This document shows positions 48,462 to 54,445 of a DNA stretch of 54,445 bases, one piece after another (positions within the stretch are counted from its first letter, which is position 1; each line of letters starts with the position of its first letter). The notes beneath the pieces are model-generated. The model was not told where the DNA came from, did not search any database, and was given only the letters and a program-made list of their open reading frames with translations. A program made the position numbers and the translations under genes. This DNA is from JANWHZ01 sp035758575 (GTDB lineage: Bacteria; Patescibacteriota; Saccharimonadia; Saccharimonadales; UBA4665). Where the stretch lies: the NCBI GenBank assembly GCA_035758575.1, contig DASTXH010000033.1, forward strand, positions 1 through 54,445. Direction: 5' to 3'.

Positions 48462-49196
48462 ATGGCGCAAGCAAGTAGTCCGTATAATCCGCAGCTTATC
48501 CTGTCGCAGCAGCTGTTGTTGAGTGTAATGGAGCAGCTAAAGCTGCCGTTGATGCATATCGCTCGGCTTGCAGAACTGCAGCACTTGTCGGGTGTGCAGG
48601 ACGATAAGAGCGCGGCGGAAATGCATAACAGCGCCCTGACAAGCCTACGTTTCGTTGAGAGCTATATGTTCGGCGTGGGTCTCGCATCTGAGGGTACATT
48701 GCTTTTTGACGTAGAGCCGGTGTCCGTTGCGAGTGTGTTGTACGACGTTGCGCAGGAGCTCAACCCGTACGCGGAGGCGTACGGCGTAACACTGGAGCTG
48801 CAGCTTGACGGTAAATATGGTCCGGTGATGGCTCATCGTCAGGGACTGCAGAGGGCGCTCGTATCGCTGGGGTCGGCGCTGGTAGAGGCACTGCCGGCGC
48901 ATGACACTGCCGACAGATGTTTGCGGTTGTCGGCGCACCGTTGCCGATATGGCATTGTTGCCGGCGCGTATGGTGACCTGCCAGGCATATCTACTGAATC
49001 GTTTCGAACTGGCAGGCAGCTTTTTGGCGCGTCCCGTCAGCCGCTGAATGCGTTTTTGTCTAGCAGCGGTGCTGGGGTGTTTGTGGCCGATGCGCTGCTG
49101 CGGGCGATGCAGTCGCATCTCAGCGCTTCGCGCCATCACCGCCAGAACGGCTTGGGGGCGGTGCTAACGGTAAACCCGCAGCTGAGGCTGATGTAG
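48462..49196 (+). CDS. degenerate histidine kinase (pseudokinase)
   Basis: 244 residues. A DHp-like two-helix segment (about 15-75) precedes an HATPase-like domain (about 95-244). Where kinases have HELRTPL it reads EQLKLPL, so the phosphoacceptor His is Glu24. The N-box reads LQRALVSLGSALVEA, without the Mg-binding Asn. The D-box Asp-x-Gly-x-Gly is not found. A late GAGVFVADALLRA resembles the G2 box. It should not bind ATP normally or autophosphorylate. No membrane segment. GAGGGG is the Shine-Dalgarno. The next gene is a receiver without Asp. Confidence 0.7.
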   Translation: MAQASSPYNPQLILSQQLLLSVMEQLKLPLMHIARLAELQHLSGVQDDKSAAEMHNSALTSLRFVESYMFGVGLASEGTLLFDVEPVSVASVLYDVAQELNPYAEAYGVTLELQLDGKYGPVMAHRQGLQRALVSLGSALVEALPAHDTADRCLRLSAHRCRYGIVAGAYGDLPGISTESFRTGRQLFGASRQPLNAFLSSSGAGVFVADALLRAMQSHLSASRHHRQNGLGAVLTVNPQLRLM

Positions 49197-49197
49197 C

Positions 49198-49581
49198 ATG
49201 GCTAACGTATTGCTGGTAGAGCCGGATGTGCGGTTGGCGGCCGTATACCAGGCGGCACTGCAGGCCGCAGGGCATACGGTACGGGCAGGCGCTACCGCTC
49301 AGATGGCGATAAGCTGCGCCGACGAACAGCGTCCGGATGTAGTGGTATTGGAGCTGCAGATGCCCCGGCACAACGGGGTAGAGTTTTTGTACGAGTTCCA
49401 TTCGTATGCCGATTGGCAGACAGTGCCCGTGGTGGTACATACCGTAGTGCCTGCGGGGGAGGTGGCGCACGTGCGACAAACTATGCAGGAATTGCTGGGC
49501 GTACGCGCTTACCTGTACAAGCCGCAGACCGCATTAGCCGACTTAACCCAGAAAGTGGCCGAGGTGCTACAGGCAGCATGA
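49198..49581 (+). CDS. pseudo-receiver domain protein (Asp to Glu)
   Basis: 127 residues, receiver fold only. The acidic pair (LLVEPD: E8, D10), Thr in VVHTVV and Lys in YLYKP are kept, but the phosphoacceptor position in VVVLELQMP is Glu52 instead of Asp. Glu often mimics phospho-Asp, so the domain may be locked in an active-like state. ATG lies 1 nt after the kinase stop and the end overlaps recO by 4 nt (ATGA), which links this pair to recO translation. Confidence 0.85.
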   Translation: MANVLLVEPDVRLAAVYQAALQAAGHTVRAGATAQMAISCADEQRPDVVVLELQMPRHNGVEFLYEFHSYADWQTVPVVVHTVVPAGEVAHVRQTMQELLGVRAYLYKPQTALADLTQKVAEVLQAA

Positions 49582-50270
49582 ATCAGATCGTTACACAGGG
49601 CATCATATTGGCGCGCACCGATTACGGTGAAGCTGATCGCATCCTGACGCTTATCACGCCCAATCAGGGCAAGCTGCGCCTGATGGCCAAGGGGGTACGC
49701 AGGGTGCGCTCCAAGCTGGCCGGCGGCATAGAACTGTTTAGTATCAGTGACATTACCTTTATCCGCGGCCGCAGCGATATCGGTACGCTGGTGTCGGCGC
49801 GCCTTGTTCGGCACTATGGCGCTATTGTGTCCGACTTGGCGCGTGTGCAAATGGGTTATGAGCTGTTGCGCCTGTTGCATAGAAATACCGAGGACGAATC
49901 CGAGGCAGATTACTTTAGTTTGCTCGACCATGCGCTGGCTGCATTGAACGACACCAGCATAAATACCGATACGATTGGCTTGTGGTTCCGAGCGCAACTA
50001 TTGCGCCTAGGTGGCTTCGTGCCTAATCTGCATACAGATACCTCGGGCGACAAATTGGAGATAAGCGGGCACTATACGTTCAGCTTCGACGACATGGCGT
50101 TTGCAGTAAGCCCTGGTGGCCGCTTTCAGGCCAACCACATAAAGGTACTGCGCTTGCTGTTTGGGAATTACACGCCGGCAGTCTTGCAGAAGCTGCAGGT
50201 GGGGTCAGATTTGCTGCAGTCCGTCGCACCGCTGGTGCAGACTATGTTTTCGACTTCGCTTAGGATATAA
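49578..50270 (+). CDS. recO: DNA repair protein RecO
   Basis: 230 residues. An N-terminal OB fold (about 1-80, GIILARTDYGEADRILTLITP, GKLRLMAKGVRR) precedes a helical domain with LRLGGFVPNL. RecO loads RecA on SSB-covered DNA. The zinc Cys cluster found in many RecO proteins is absent: no CxxC is seen after residue 150. The ATG overlaps the receiver stop. Its own stop overlaps the glyS leader promoter. Confidence 0.9.
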   Translation: MNQIVTQGIILARTDYGEADRILTLITPNQGKLRLMAKGVRRVRSKLAGGIELFSISDITFIRGRSDIGTLVSARLVRHYGAIVSDLARVQMGYELLRLLHRNTEDESEADYFSLLDHALAALNDTSINTDTIGLWFRAQLLRLGGFVPNLHTDTSGDKLEISGHYTFSFDDMAFAVSPGGRFQANHIKVLRLLFGNYTPAVLQKLQVGSDLLQSVAPLVQTMFSTSLRI

Positions 50271-50271
50271 T
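50266..50271 (+). promoter_or_regulatory. glyS leader promoter
   Basis: Consensus TATAAT overlapping the recO stop codon (50268-50270), 10 nt before the ATG of the Gly-rich leader ORF. Confidence 0.75.
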
Positions 50272-50281
50272 GCAAACCAGT

Positions 50282-50344
50282 ATGTACTCACTGTGTATTG
50301 CTGTTTACGGATCAGTGCGTGGTATTGGCCTAGGCCTATACTAA
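50282..50344 (+). CDS. glyS leader peptide, 20 codons with four Gly codons
   Basis: The ORF reads MYSLCIAVYGSVRGIGLGLY then TAA. Four of the last 11 codons are Gly (GGA 50309, GGT 50321, GGC 50327, GGC 50333), upstream of glycyl-tRNA synthetase. The final three lie at or in the attenuator hairpin. The ATG is 10 nt after a consensus -10. Length (20 codons), position and layout match the serS leader. Confidence 0.75.
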   Translation: MYSLCIAVYGSVRGIGLGLY

Positions 50345-50349
50345 TTTTT
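50322..50349 (+). promoter_or_regulatory. glyS attenuator terminator
   Basis: GTATTGGC (50322-50329) pairs with GCCTATAC (50334-50341) around a CTAG loop, with one T-T mismatch, followed by TAATTTTT (50342-50349). The stem overlaps the leader codons GGT to TAC, so a ribosome stalled on Gly codons would block it. Confidence 0.7.
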
Positions 50350-50389
50350 CTCCACACGCTCTAAAACCAGTAATTGAAAGGCAAATTGT

Positions 50390-51688
50390 ATGAGTAATGT
50401 TTCTCTTGAAGACATCGTCAGCCTGTGTAAACGGCGCGGCTTTATATACCAGGGCAGCGAAGTGTACGGCGGGCTGGCTGGTACGTGGGACTACGGCCCT
50501 TTGGGCGTTGCCCTCAAGCGCAACATCATGCAGCTGTGGTGGAAGATGTTCGTGGATGATCTGGACGACATGTACGGCGTAGATGCTGCCATCCTGATGA
50601 ATCAGAAGGTTTGGCAGGCTAGCGGACACACCGAAACGTTCACCGATCCACTCGTCGAATGCAGCAATTGTCATGGCCGTTTCCGCGCCGACAAAATTGA
50701 CACCAGCAAATGCCCGGCCTGCGGGTTAAAGGGTACATTCGGTGAGCCGCGCCAGTTCAATATGATGTTCAAAACCTATGTCGGTCCGGTTCAGGACGAC
50801 AATTCTATCAGCTACTTGCGGCCAGAGACGGCGCAGGGTATCTTCACGAACTACAAGAACGTGGTAGACAGCTTTTATCCTGACATGCCGTTTGGTATCG
50901 CGCAGCAGGGCAAGGCGTTCCGCAACGAAATTTCCCCACGCGACTTCGTATTCCGATCTCGCGAGTTCGAACAGATGGAGATAGAGTATTTTGTCCATCA
51001 GGACCAATGGGAAAATGCATTTGAACTATGGCGAAATCGAGTACATGATTGGTTCAAGGCCTTGGGTTTGCCGGCAGATATGCTGCATGAGCTGGAAGTG
51101 CCAAAGGACGACCTGGCGCACTACAGTAAGCGCACCATAGACTTCGAGTTCGACTATCCGCATGGCCGCGACGAGATACTGGGCATGGCATATCGTACCA
51201 ACTTTGACCTCGGTAACATCCAGCGCGCCAGCGGCAAGAACATGGAATACCGGCCGAAAGACGGCGGGGAAGCCTTTGTGCCGCATGTGATCGAGCCAAG
51301 CTTTGGCGTGGAGCGCGCCATTATGGCGGTGCTGGTAGCCGCCTATACAGTAGATGAATTGCACGGCGAAAAGCGCACGCTGCTAAAACTGCCAAAGCAT
51401 TTGGCGCCGGTTCGCTGCGCGGTAAGCCCGCTGCTCAAGAACAAGCCAGAGCTGGTTGAAAAAGCCAAAGAAGTATATGCCAGTCTGAAAAAAGAATTTG
51501 GCAATGTGATGTGGGACGATAACGGCAACATAGGGAAGCGTTACCGCCGCCAGGACGAGATTGGTACGCCGTACTGCGTAACCATCGACTTCCAAACCCT
51601 GGAAGACAACACCGTAACTGTACGCGACCGCGACACAGCCGAACAAACGCGTGTGGCGATTGCCGAGTTGCTGCCTGGGTTGGCATAA
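50390..51688 (+). CDS. glyS: glycyl-tRNA synthetase, dimeric (alpha2) type
   Basis: 432 residues, single-chain class II GlyRS (sometimes glyQS-independent alpha2 form). N-terminal GFIYQGSEVYGGLAGTWDYGPLG is diagnostic. A CSNC...CPAC zinc finger lies at about 91-109. Motif 2 is RPETAQGIFTNYKN onward with FRNEISPRDF, and motif 3 holds EPSFGVERAIMA. The anticodon domain is at the C-terminus. ATG with GAAAGG 8 nt upstream; the leader of about 112 nt carries the Gly-rich attenuator. Confidence 0.96.
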   Translation: MSNVSLEDIVSLCKRRGFIYQGSEVYGGLAGTWDYGPLGVALKRNIMQLWWKMFVDDLDDMYGVDAAILMNQKVWQASGHTETFTDPLVECSNCHGRFRADKIDTSKCPACGLKGTFGEPRQFNMMFKTYVGPVQDDNSISYLRPETAQGIFTNYKNVVDSFYPDMPFGIAQQGKAFRNEISPRDFVFRSREFEQMEIEYFVHQDQWENAFELWRNRVHDWFKALGLPADMLHELEVPKDDLAHYSKRTIDFEFDYPHGRDEILGMAYRTNFDLGNIQRASGKNMEYRPKDGGEAFVPHVIEPSFGVERAIMAVLVAAYTVDELHGEKRTLLKLPKHLAPVRCAVSPLLKNKPELVEKAKEVYASLKKEFGNVMWDDNGNIGKRYRRQDEIGTPYCVTIDFQTLEDNTVTVRDRDTAEQTRVAIAELLPGLA

Positions 51689-51702
51689 GAAGTGGGTATA
51701 CA

Positions 51703-51730
51703 AAAAATGGGCTCGCGAGAGCCCATTTTT
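51703..51730. terminator. glyS/FKBP bidirectional terminator
   Basis: Perfect 12-bp stem, AAAAATGGGCTC (51703-51714) with GAGCCCATTTTT (51719-51730), loop GCGA. Confidence 0.92.
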
Positions 51731-51747
51731 ATTTCGTCTTTATGATT

Positions 51748-52134
51748 TTAGTTGATGGCGACGAGTTCGATGTCGAAGACCAGGTCGGAGTTGGCGGGGA
51801 TGCTGGGGCTGGGGGAATGTGCGCCGTAGGCCTGCGCAGCTGGGATGACCAGGCGGCGGACACCGCCGACTTTCATACCCGGTACGCCCTGGGTCCAGCC
51901 GGCGATGACGCCGCTGAGCGGGAAGGTGATGGCCTCACCGAAGTCGTGCGAGCTCTGGAAGATGACGCCGCTCGCGGCCAAGGCACCGGTGTAGTGCGCG
52001 GTGATAGTGGCGCCTTGTGGCACGGTTTCGCCGGTGCCTTCCTTTATGTCAATAATTTGTAGTTCCGGAACATTCTGTACCGGCGTGAAGTTGGCAAGCG
52101 TGCTGCCTTCGAGTGGGGTATTGGTTGGATTCAT
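51748..52134 (-). CDS. FKBP-type peptidyl-prolyl isomerase
   Basis: 128 residues. An extended N-terminus (about 1-25) precedes the FKBP domain: EGTGETVPQGATITAHYTGAL, FQSSHDFGEAITFPL, VIAGWTQGVPGMKVGGVRRLVIPAAQAYG and DLVFDIELVAI. Active-site aromatic and Asp/Phe positions are largely kept, with Asp replaced at F-Q-S-S-H-D. No signal peptide, so a cytoplasmic folding catalyst. The ATG is 6 nt after an extended -10. Confidence 0.94.
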   Translation of the reverse strand: MNPTNTPLEGSTLANFTPVQNVPELQIIDIKEGTGETVPQGATITAHYTGALAASGVIFQSSHDFGEAITFPLSGVIAGWTQGVPGMKVGGVRRLVIPAAQAYGAHSPSPSIPANSDLVFDIELVAIN

Positions 52135-52140
52135 CTCTAC

Positions 52141-52149
52141 AGTTTACCA
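52141..52149 (-). promoter_or_regulatory. FKBP extended -10, leaderless
   Basis: On the minus strand TGG-TAAACT (52149-52141), 6 nt before the ATG at 52134. It is divergent from the DUF167 promoter within 49 bp. Confidence 0.7.
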
Positions 52150-52169
52150 GACTTTATACCGTTGCGCGG

Positions 52170-52175
52170 TATACT
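52170..52175 (+). promoter_or_regulatory. DUF167 gene -10, leaderless
   Basis: TATACT ends 8 nt before the ATG at 52184. Confidence 0.7.
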
Positions 52176-52183
52176 GTAGGGAC

Positions 52184-52408
52184 ATGGAAATCCGCGTATA
52201 TGTGAAGCCGGGCAGCAGCAAGGGGCCGCTGGTGCAAGCAGGCCAAGACGGCCAGCTGACGGTATATGTGCGTGAGCGGGCTATAGATGGCAAGGCCAAC
52301 GAGGCGGCGCTAGCGGTTCTGGCGCAGCATTACCATGTGGCAAAAACACATATTTCGCTGGTACGCGGCGCGGCTGCGCGGTATAAAGTGTTCCGCATCG
52401 TGCTATAG
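52184..52408 (+). CDS. DUF167 (YggU-like) protein
   Basis: 74 residues: EIRVYVKPGSSKG at the start, DGKANEAALAVLAQHY in the middle and the LVRGAAARYKVFRI end are the DUF167 signature (PF02594). The small alpha/beta fold has no known reaction. The frame is open upstream on this strand, but only as an antisense shadow of the FKBP gene. Confidence 0.9.
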   Translation: MEIRVYVKPGSSKGPLVQAGQDGQLTVYVRERAIDGKANEAALAVLAQHYHVAKTHISLVRGAAARYKVFRIVL

Positions 52409-52414
52409 TAGGGC

Positions 52415-52420
52415 TACTAT
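52415..52420 (+). promoter_or_regulatory. RNase H gene -10 box
   Basis: TACTAT; leader of about 20 nt with GGGGGAA (52433-52439) before the ATG. Confidence 0.5.
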
Positions 52421-52446
52421 ATAGACAGAAGCGGGGGAAATTATTT

Positions 52447-52878
52447 ATGCGTATGTACTACACCGACGGCAGCGCCAGCCCAAACCCGGGACCAGGCGGC
52501 TTTGCAGTCATCTTGGACGGTAAGCCGGCAGTGCTAGGCAGCGAGCCGGGGGGCGGCGCTACTACCAACATCCGCATGGAAGGTATGGCCATCAAAGCGG
52601 CGCTGGAGCATGCTGCGGGCGAGCCCTGTGAAATTTATACCGACAGCGAGTTTTGGGTGAACGTGATCACCAAATGGTCCATCAACTGGGAACGCAACGG
52701 CTGGAAGAAAAAAGACGGCGAGATAAAAAACTTGGATATCGTGAAAGTAGTGTGCCCGTTGTTCCGTAGTAGTAAAGCCACACTCAAGTGGGTACGCGGC
52801 CACAACAATCACGAGATGAACGAACTGGCCGACCATTGGGCGAATGAAGCCCGCAAGCAGTTTTTGGCACAGAAATAG
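52447..52878 (+). CDS. rnhA: ribonuclease HI
   Basis: 143 residues, cleaving the RNA of RNA-DNA hybrids. The catalytic acidic set is visible: Asp7 (YYTDGSASPNPGPGG), Glu45 (IRMEGMA), Asp66 (IYTDSEF) and Asp129 (NELADHWANEA), with His119 in RGHNNH. The basic segment NWERNGWKKKDG matches the hybrid-binding protrusion of E. coli-type RNase HI. A strong terminator follows. Confidence 0.96.
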   Translation: MRMYYTDGSASPNPGPGGFAVILDGKPAVLGSEPGGGATTNIRMEGMAIKAALEHAAGEPCEIYTDSEFWVNVITKWSINWERNGWKKKDGEIKNLDIVKVVCPLFRSSKATLKWVRGHNNHEMNELADHWANEARKQFLAQK

Positions 52879-52896
52879 GCTTAGGCAACATGCGTT

Positions 52897-52923
52897 AAAA
52901 AGCGCCCCGACGGGCGCTTTTTT
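52897..52923. terminator. rnhA bidirectional terminator
   Basis: AAAAAGCGCCC (52897-52907) with GGGCGCTTTTT (52912-52922), loop CGAC, then T. Confidence 0.92.
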
Positions 52924-52936
52924 GCTCTGCGCTATT

Positions 52937-53362
52937 TTAGGCTTGCGGCGGCAGAGGGTTGCCCGGCTTTGGACCCTGGCTCTGGCTGCCATCTGACGCT
53001 GTAGGTGTCTCGTCGGACATATTCGGCATTGCAGGTGATGTGTCGCCAGGGCTGACAATGGCCGCTCCGGTTTCGGGCGTCTTGGTGTCAGTTGGTTCGG
53101 GAGTAATAGACGGCATCTCGGTGCTGTCATTGGCTATCACCGTGTTATTTGCCGGGGGTTCAGCGACCGGTACGGTAGTAGTGGGGTTGGTAGATGGGGT
53201 CTGCGTAGGCATATCGGGCGCGCTGGGTTGAATAGGCACCTCTGGCGTAGCCGGTGCGCCAGGTGTAGGGCCGGCAGGGGTAATAACTCCTGTAGGTGGT
53301 GGTGTGTCGGCGGGGTGTTTGCTGCCGCCCATCATCATTCGTAACGCATCAAATAGTCCCAC
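52937..53362 (-). CDS. Pro/Thr-rich low-complexity protein, unknown
   Basis: 141 residues from a GTG start with AGGAGG 7 nt upstream, one of the best ribosome-binding sites here. A short amphipathic N-terminus (GLFDALRMMMGG) is followed by about 120 residues of Pro, Thr, Ser, Glu and Asp with no hydrophobic segment. Likely disordered. No signal peptide. Function unknown; a scaffold or linker role is possible. Confidence 0.75.
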   Translation of the reverse strand: MGLFDALRMMMGGSKHPADTPPPTGVITPAGPTPGAPATPEVPIQPSAPDMPTQTPSTNPTTTVPVAEPPANNTVIANDSTEMPSITPEPTDTKTPETGAAIVSPGDTSPAMPNMSDETPTASDGSQSQGPKPGNPLPPQA

Positions 53363-53461
53363 AGTATTCCTCCTGGTTGCATTATATGTTCATGTATTTT
53401 CATCATACTCTTTATGCTTTATTTGTACACCCATCCAAATTTCGGGAGAATGCTCGGCAGA

Positions 53462-53470
53462 TGGTAGACT
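53462..53470 (+). promoter_or_regulatory. extended -10 of the NYN gene, leaderless
   Basis: TGG-TAGACT ends 6 nt before the ATG at 53477. Confidence 0.65.
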
Positions 53471-53476
53471 AGAAGC

Positions 53477-54034
53477 ATGAAACAGGTAGACAATCCGCGC
53501 GTCTATGCATTTATTGACAGCCAAAACCTAAACATCGGCACCCAGAAGTTCGGGTGGAAGATGAACTGGGCACGCTTCCGCCAGTTTTTGGCCGAAAAAT
53601 ATGGGGTAGAGAAGGCCTATATGTTTATCGGCTACATCCCCGAGAACGAAGATCTATACGAAAAAATGCACGAAGCGGGCTATATGATTGTGTTGAAGCC
53701 GACGTTTGACGTTACTAAGCCGCGTGCCGAGGGTGAAGATGCAAAAGAGGCTGAAGAGAAGCCGGTGAAGGGTAATATCGACGCCGACCTCGTGCTATGG
53801 GCAATGAAAGAGATGCCGAATTACCACCAGGCAATCATTGTGTCGGGCGACGGTGACTTCTTTTCGCTGATTGAATACCTGGAAGGCAAGGGAAGGCTGA
53901 AAAATATCCTGACACCCAGCGGTCATTATTCGCAGCTATACAATCAGTACGAAAAGTATATCGTGCGTCTGGACCAGTTTCGGAGGGAATTGGCGTATCG
54001 CGACCACAAAAAGCGACCATCTGCTAAAAAATAG
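53477..54034 (+). CDS. NYN (PIN-like) domain protein, LabA-like
   Basis: 185 residues. The NYN fold (LabA/DUF88) shows the acidic residues of a PIN-type metal site: Asp14 in AFIDSQN, Asp in GNIDADLVLWAM and the SGDGDF motif. It is a likely ribonuclease. The C-terminus (about 165-185) is basic, RDHKKRPSAKK, suited to RNA binding. RNA targets are unknown. It is the last gene before the gene-free right end. Confidence 0.88.
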   Translation: MKQVDNPRVYAFIDSQNLNIGTQKFGWKMNWARFRQFLAEKYGVEKAYMFIGYIPENEDLYEKMHEAGYMIVLKPTFDVTKPRAEGEDAKEAEEKPVKGNIDADLVLWAMKEMPNYHQAIIVSGDGDFFSLIEYLEGKGRLKNILTPSGHYSQLYNQYEKYIVRLDQFRRELAYRDHKKRPSAKK

Positions 54035-54445
54035 ACGTTCGTTATAGAACCTTAACCGCATCTTCCGCTGTGCCGCCAGGCACAGCGTGCTCCTTGTTGT
54101 CTTTGCTGTTTCTTCTGTCTTGTTCTTGTCTGGCCAAGAACCAAGCCACCTACTTTTCCCATCGCGGAAAAGTAAGCAAAACGCTAGGCCGAGCTCCCCG
54201 TCCTCGGGCAGCAGTTGTCACAGCGACAATCGGCCCAACAACTCGGCGGCTTGGCGCCTTCAAACAGAGTTGGGCCGCCGAAGGAAATTGTCGCTGTGAC
54301 AACTGCTGACGCCGGGTACGCTCCGCATGGCCAACACGGCTGCAAGTGCAGTGATAGCCTGGTAGTACACTGAGGTGCTACGGTGCACCGGTGGTTATCC
54401 GGCATGCGGAACCTTCCCGGCGGCTTTGTTGTAATAACCGACAAC
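54035..54445. other. gene-free right end with strong hairpins
   Basis: No convincing gene in 411 bp. Inverted repeats: CGCTGTGCC/GGCACAGCG (54066-54074 with 54079-54087), TACTTTTCC/GGAAAAGTA (54151-54159 with 54166-54174), and the large hairpin at 54209-54308. The two open frames of 60-86 codons there are Arg/Cys/Pro-rich and look like noise. It may be a structured RNA, a small mobile repeat, or a contig-end repeat. Confidence 0.6.
54209..54308. repeat. 100-nt inverted repeat, perfect 22-bp outer arms
   Basis: 54209-54230 is the exact reverse complement of 54287-54308. Inside, CGGCCCAAC(AA)CTC (54231-54244) pairs with GAGTTGGGCCG (about 54268-54278), leaving a loop of about 24 nt. Confidence 0.85.

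Noticed and set aside
54184..54444. Minus-strand open frame of 86 codons at the right end
   Set aside because: It runs through the perfect inverted repeat, has an Arg/Pro/Cys-rich composition and shows no motif or ribosome-binding site.

Overview
This window reads as a chromosomal segment of a Patescibacteria/CPR bacterium, most likely Candidatus Saccharibacteria (TM7). The evidence is the dense packing of short core genes, the host-contact-type surface protein with VGIGT repeats, the reduced rpsB-tsf-frr-uppS-rseP-proS cluster, a monoderm FtsEX plus CHAP/PcsB-like hydrolase module, an LPNTG surface protein, and many membrane proteins of no recognised family. RF1 and RF2 genes are both present and UGA works as a stop, so the code is standard (unlike Gracilibacteria/Absconditabacteria). 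I see no tRNA, rRNA, CRISPR array or insertion sequence. The species assignment is an inference.

Layout: 1-4036 is the 3' part of a giant surface protein. 4099-5748 is parAB. 5814-8733 holds signal peptidase I, an unknown membrane protein and an HtrA protease. 8763-11085 (minus) is prmC-prfA-rpmE. 11313-17433 is rpsB, tsf, frr, uppS, rseP, a CPBP protein and proS. 17487-20910 is greA, lysS, a small zincin, a flavin reductase and a DUF427 protein. 20975-22899 holds two exported proteins. 22903-26683 is an ABC-F ATPase, msrA, a heliorhodopsin-like membrane protein and a HAD phosphatase. 26687-30725 is a 23S rRNA-type m5U methyltransferase, a PD-(D/E)XK nuclease, serS and a ribosome hibernation factor. 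30881-40248 is secA, an M16 peptidase, prfB, ftsE, ftsX, a PcsB-like hydrolase and an S41 protease. 40340-44660 is pyrG, a response regulator, an orphan, rpmA and a THUMP/TRM11-like methyltransferase. 44740-50270 is a flippase-like protein, xseA, xseB, a methyltransferase, an exported protein, a degenerate histidine kinase/receiver pair and recO. 50390-54034 is glyS, FKBP, DUF167, RNase H, a Pro-rich protein and a NYN protein. 54035-54445 is gene-free but rich in inverted repeats.

Three signals stand out. First, the 279-residue protein at 25197-26036 aligns with heliorhodopsins, but the retinal-binding lysine is Gln (Q265) and the counterion glutamate is Val (V126), so it should be a retinal-free heliorhodopsin. 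Second, serS, glyS and (more weakly) proS each follow a roughly 110-nt leader encoding a 20-22 codon peptide. The serS and glyS peptides are enriched in Ser and Gly codons, and the proS peptide has two Pro codons. In all three, cognate codons sit in a hairpin that precedes a U-rich tract. This looks like a set of leader-peptide attenuators for aminoacyl-tRNA synthetases. Third, many promoters have an (often extended) -10 box only 5-11 nt before an ATG, so leaderless or near-leaderless mRNAs seem to be the normal mode here; the attenuator peptides use the same arrangement.

Other points: a histidine kinase/receiver pair in which both phosphotransfer residues are Glu, a start-stop AUG-UAA at the predicted 5' end of the ABC-F mRNA, a proline tRNA ligase without the editing insertion, and a 100-nt hairpin with a perfect 22-bp outer stem near the right end.
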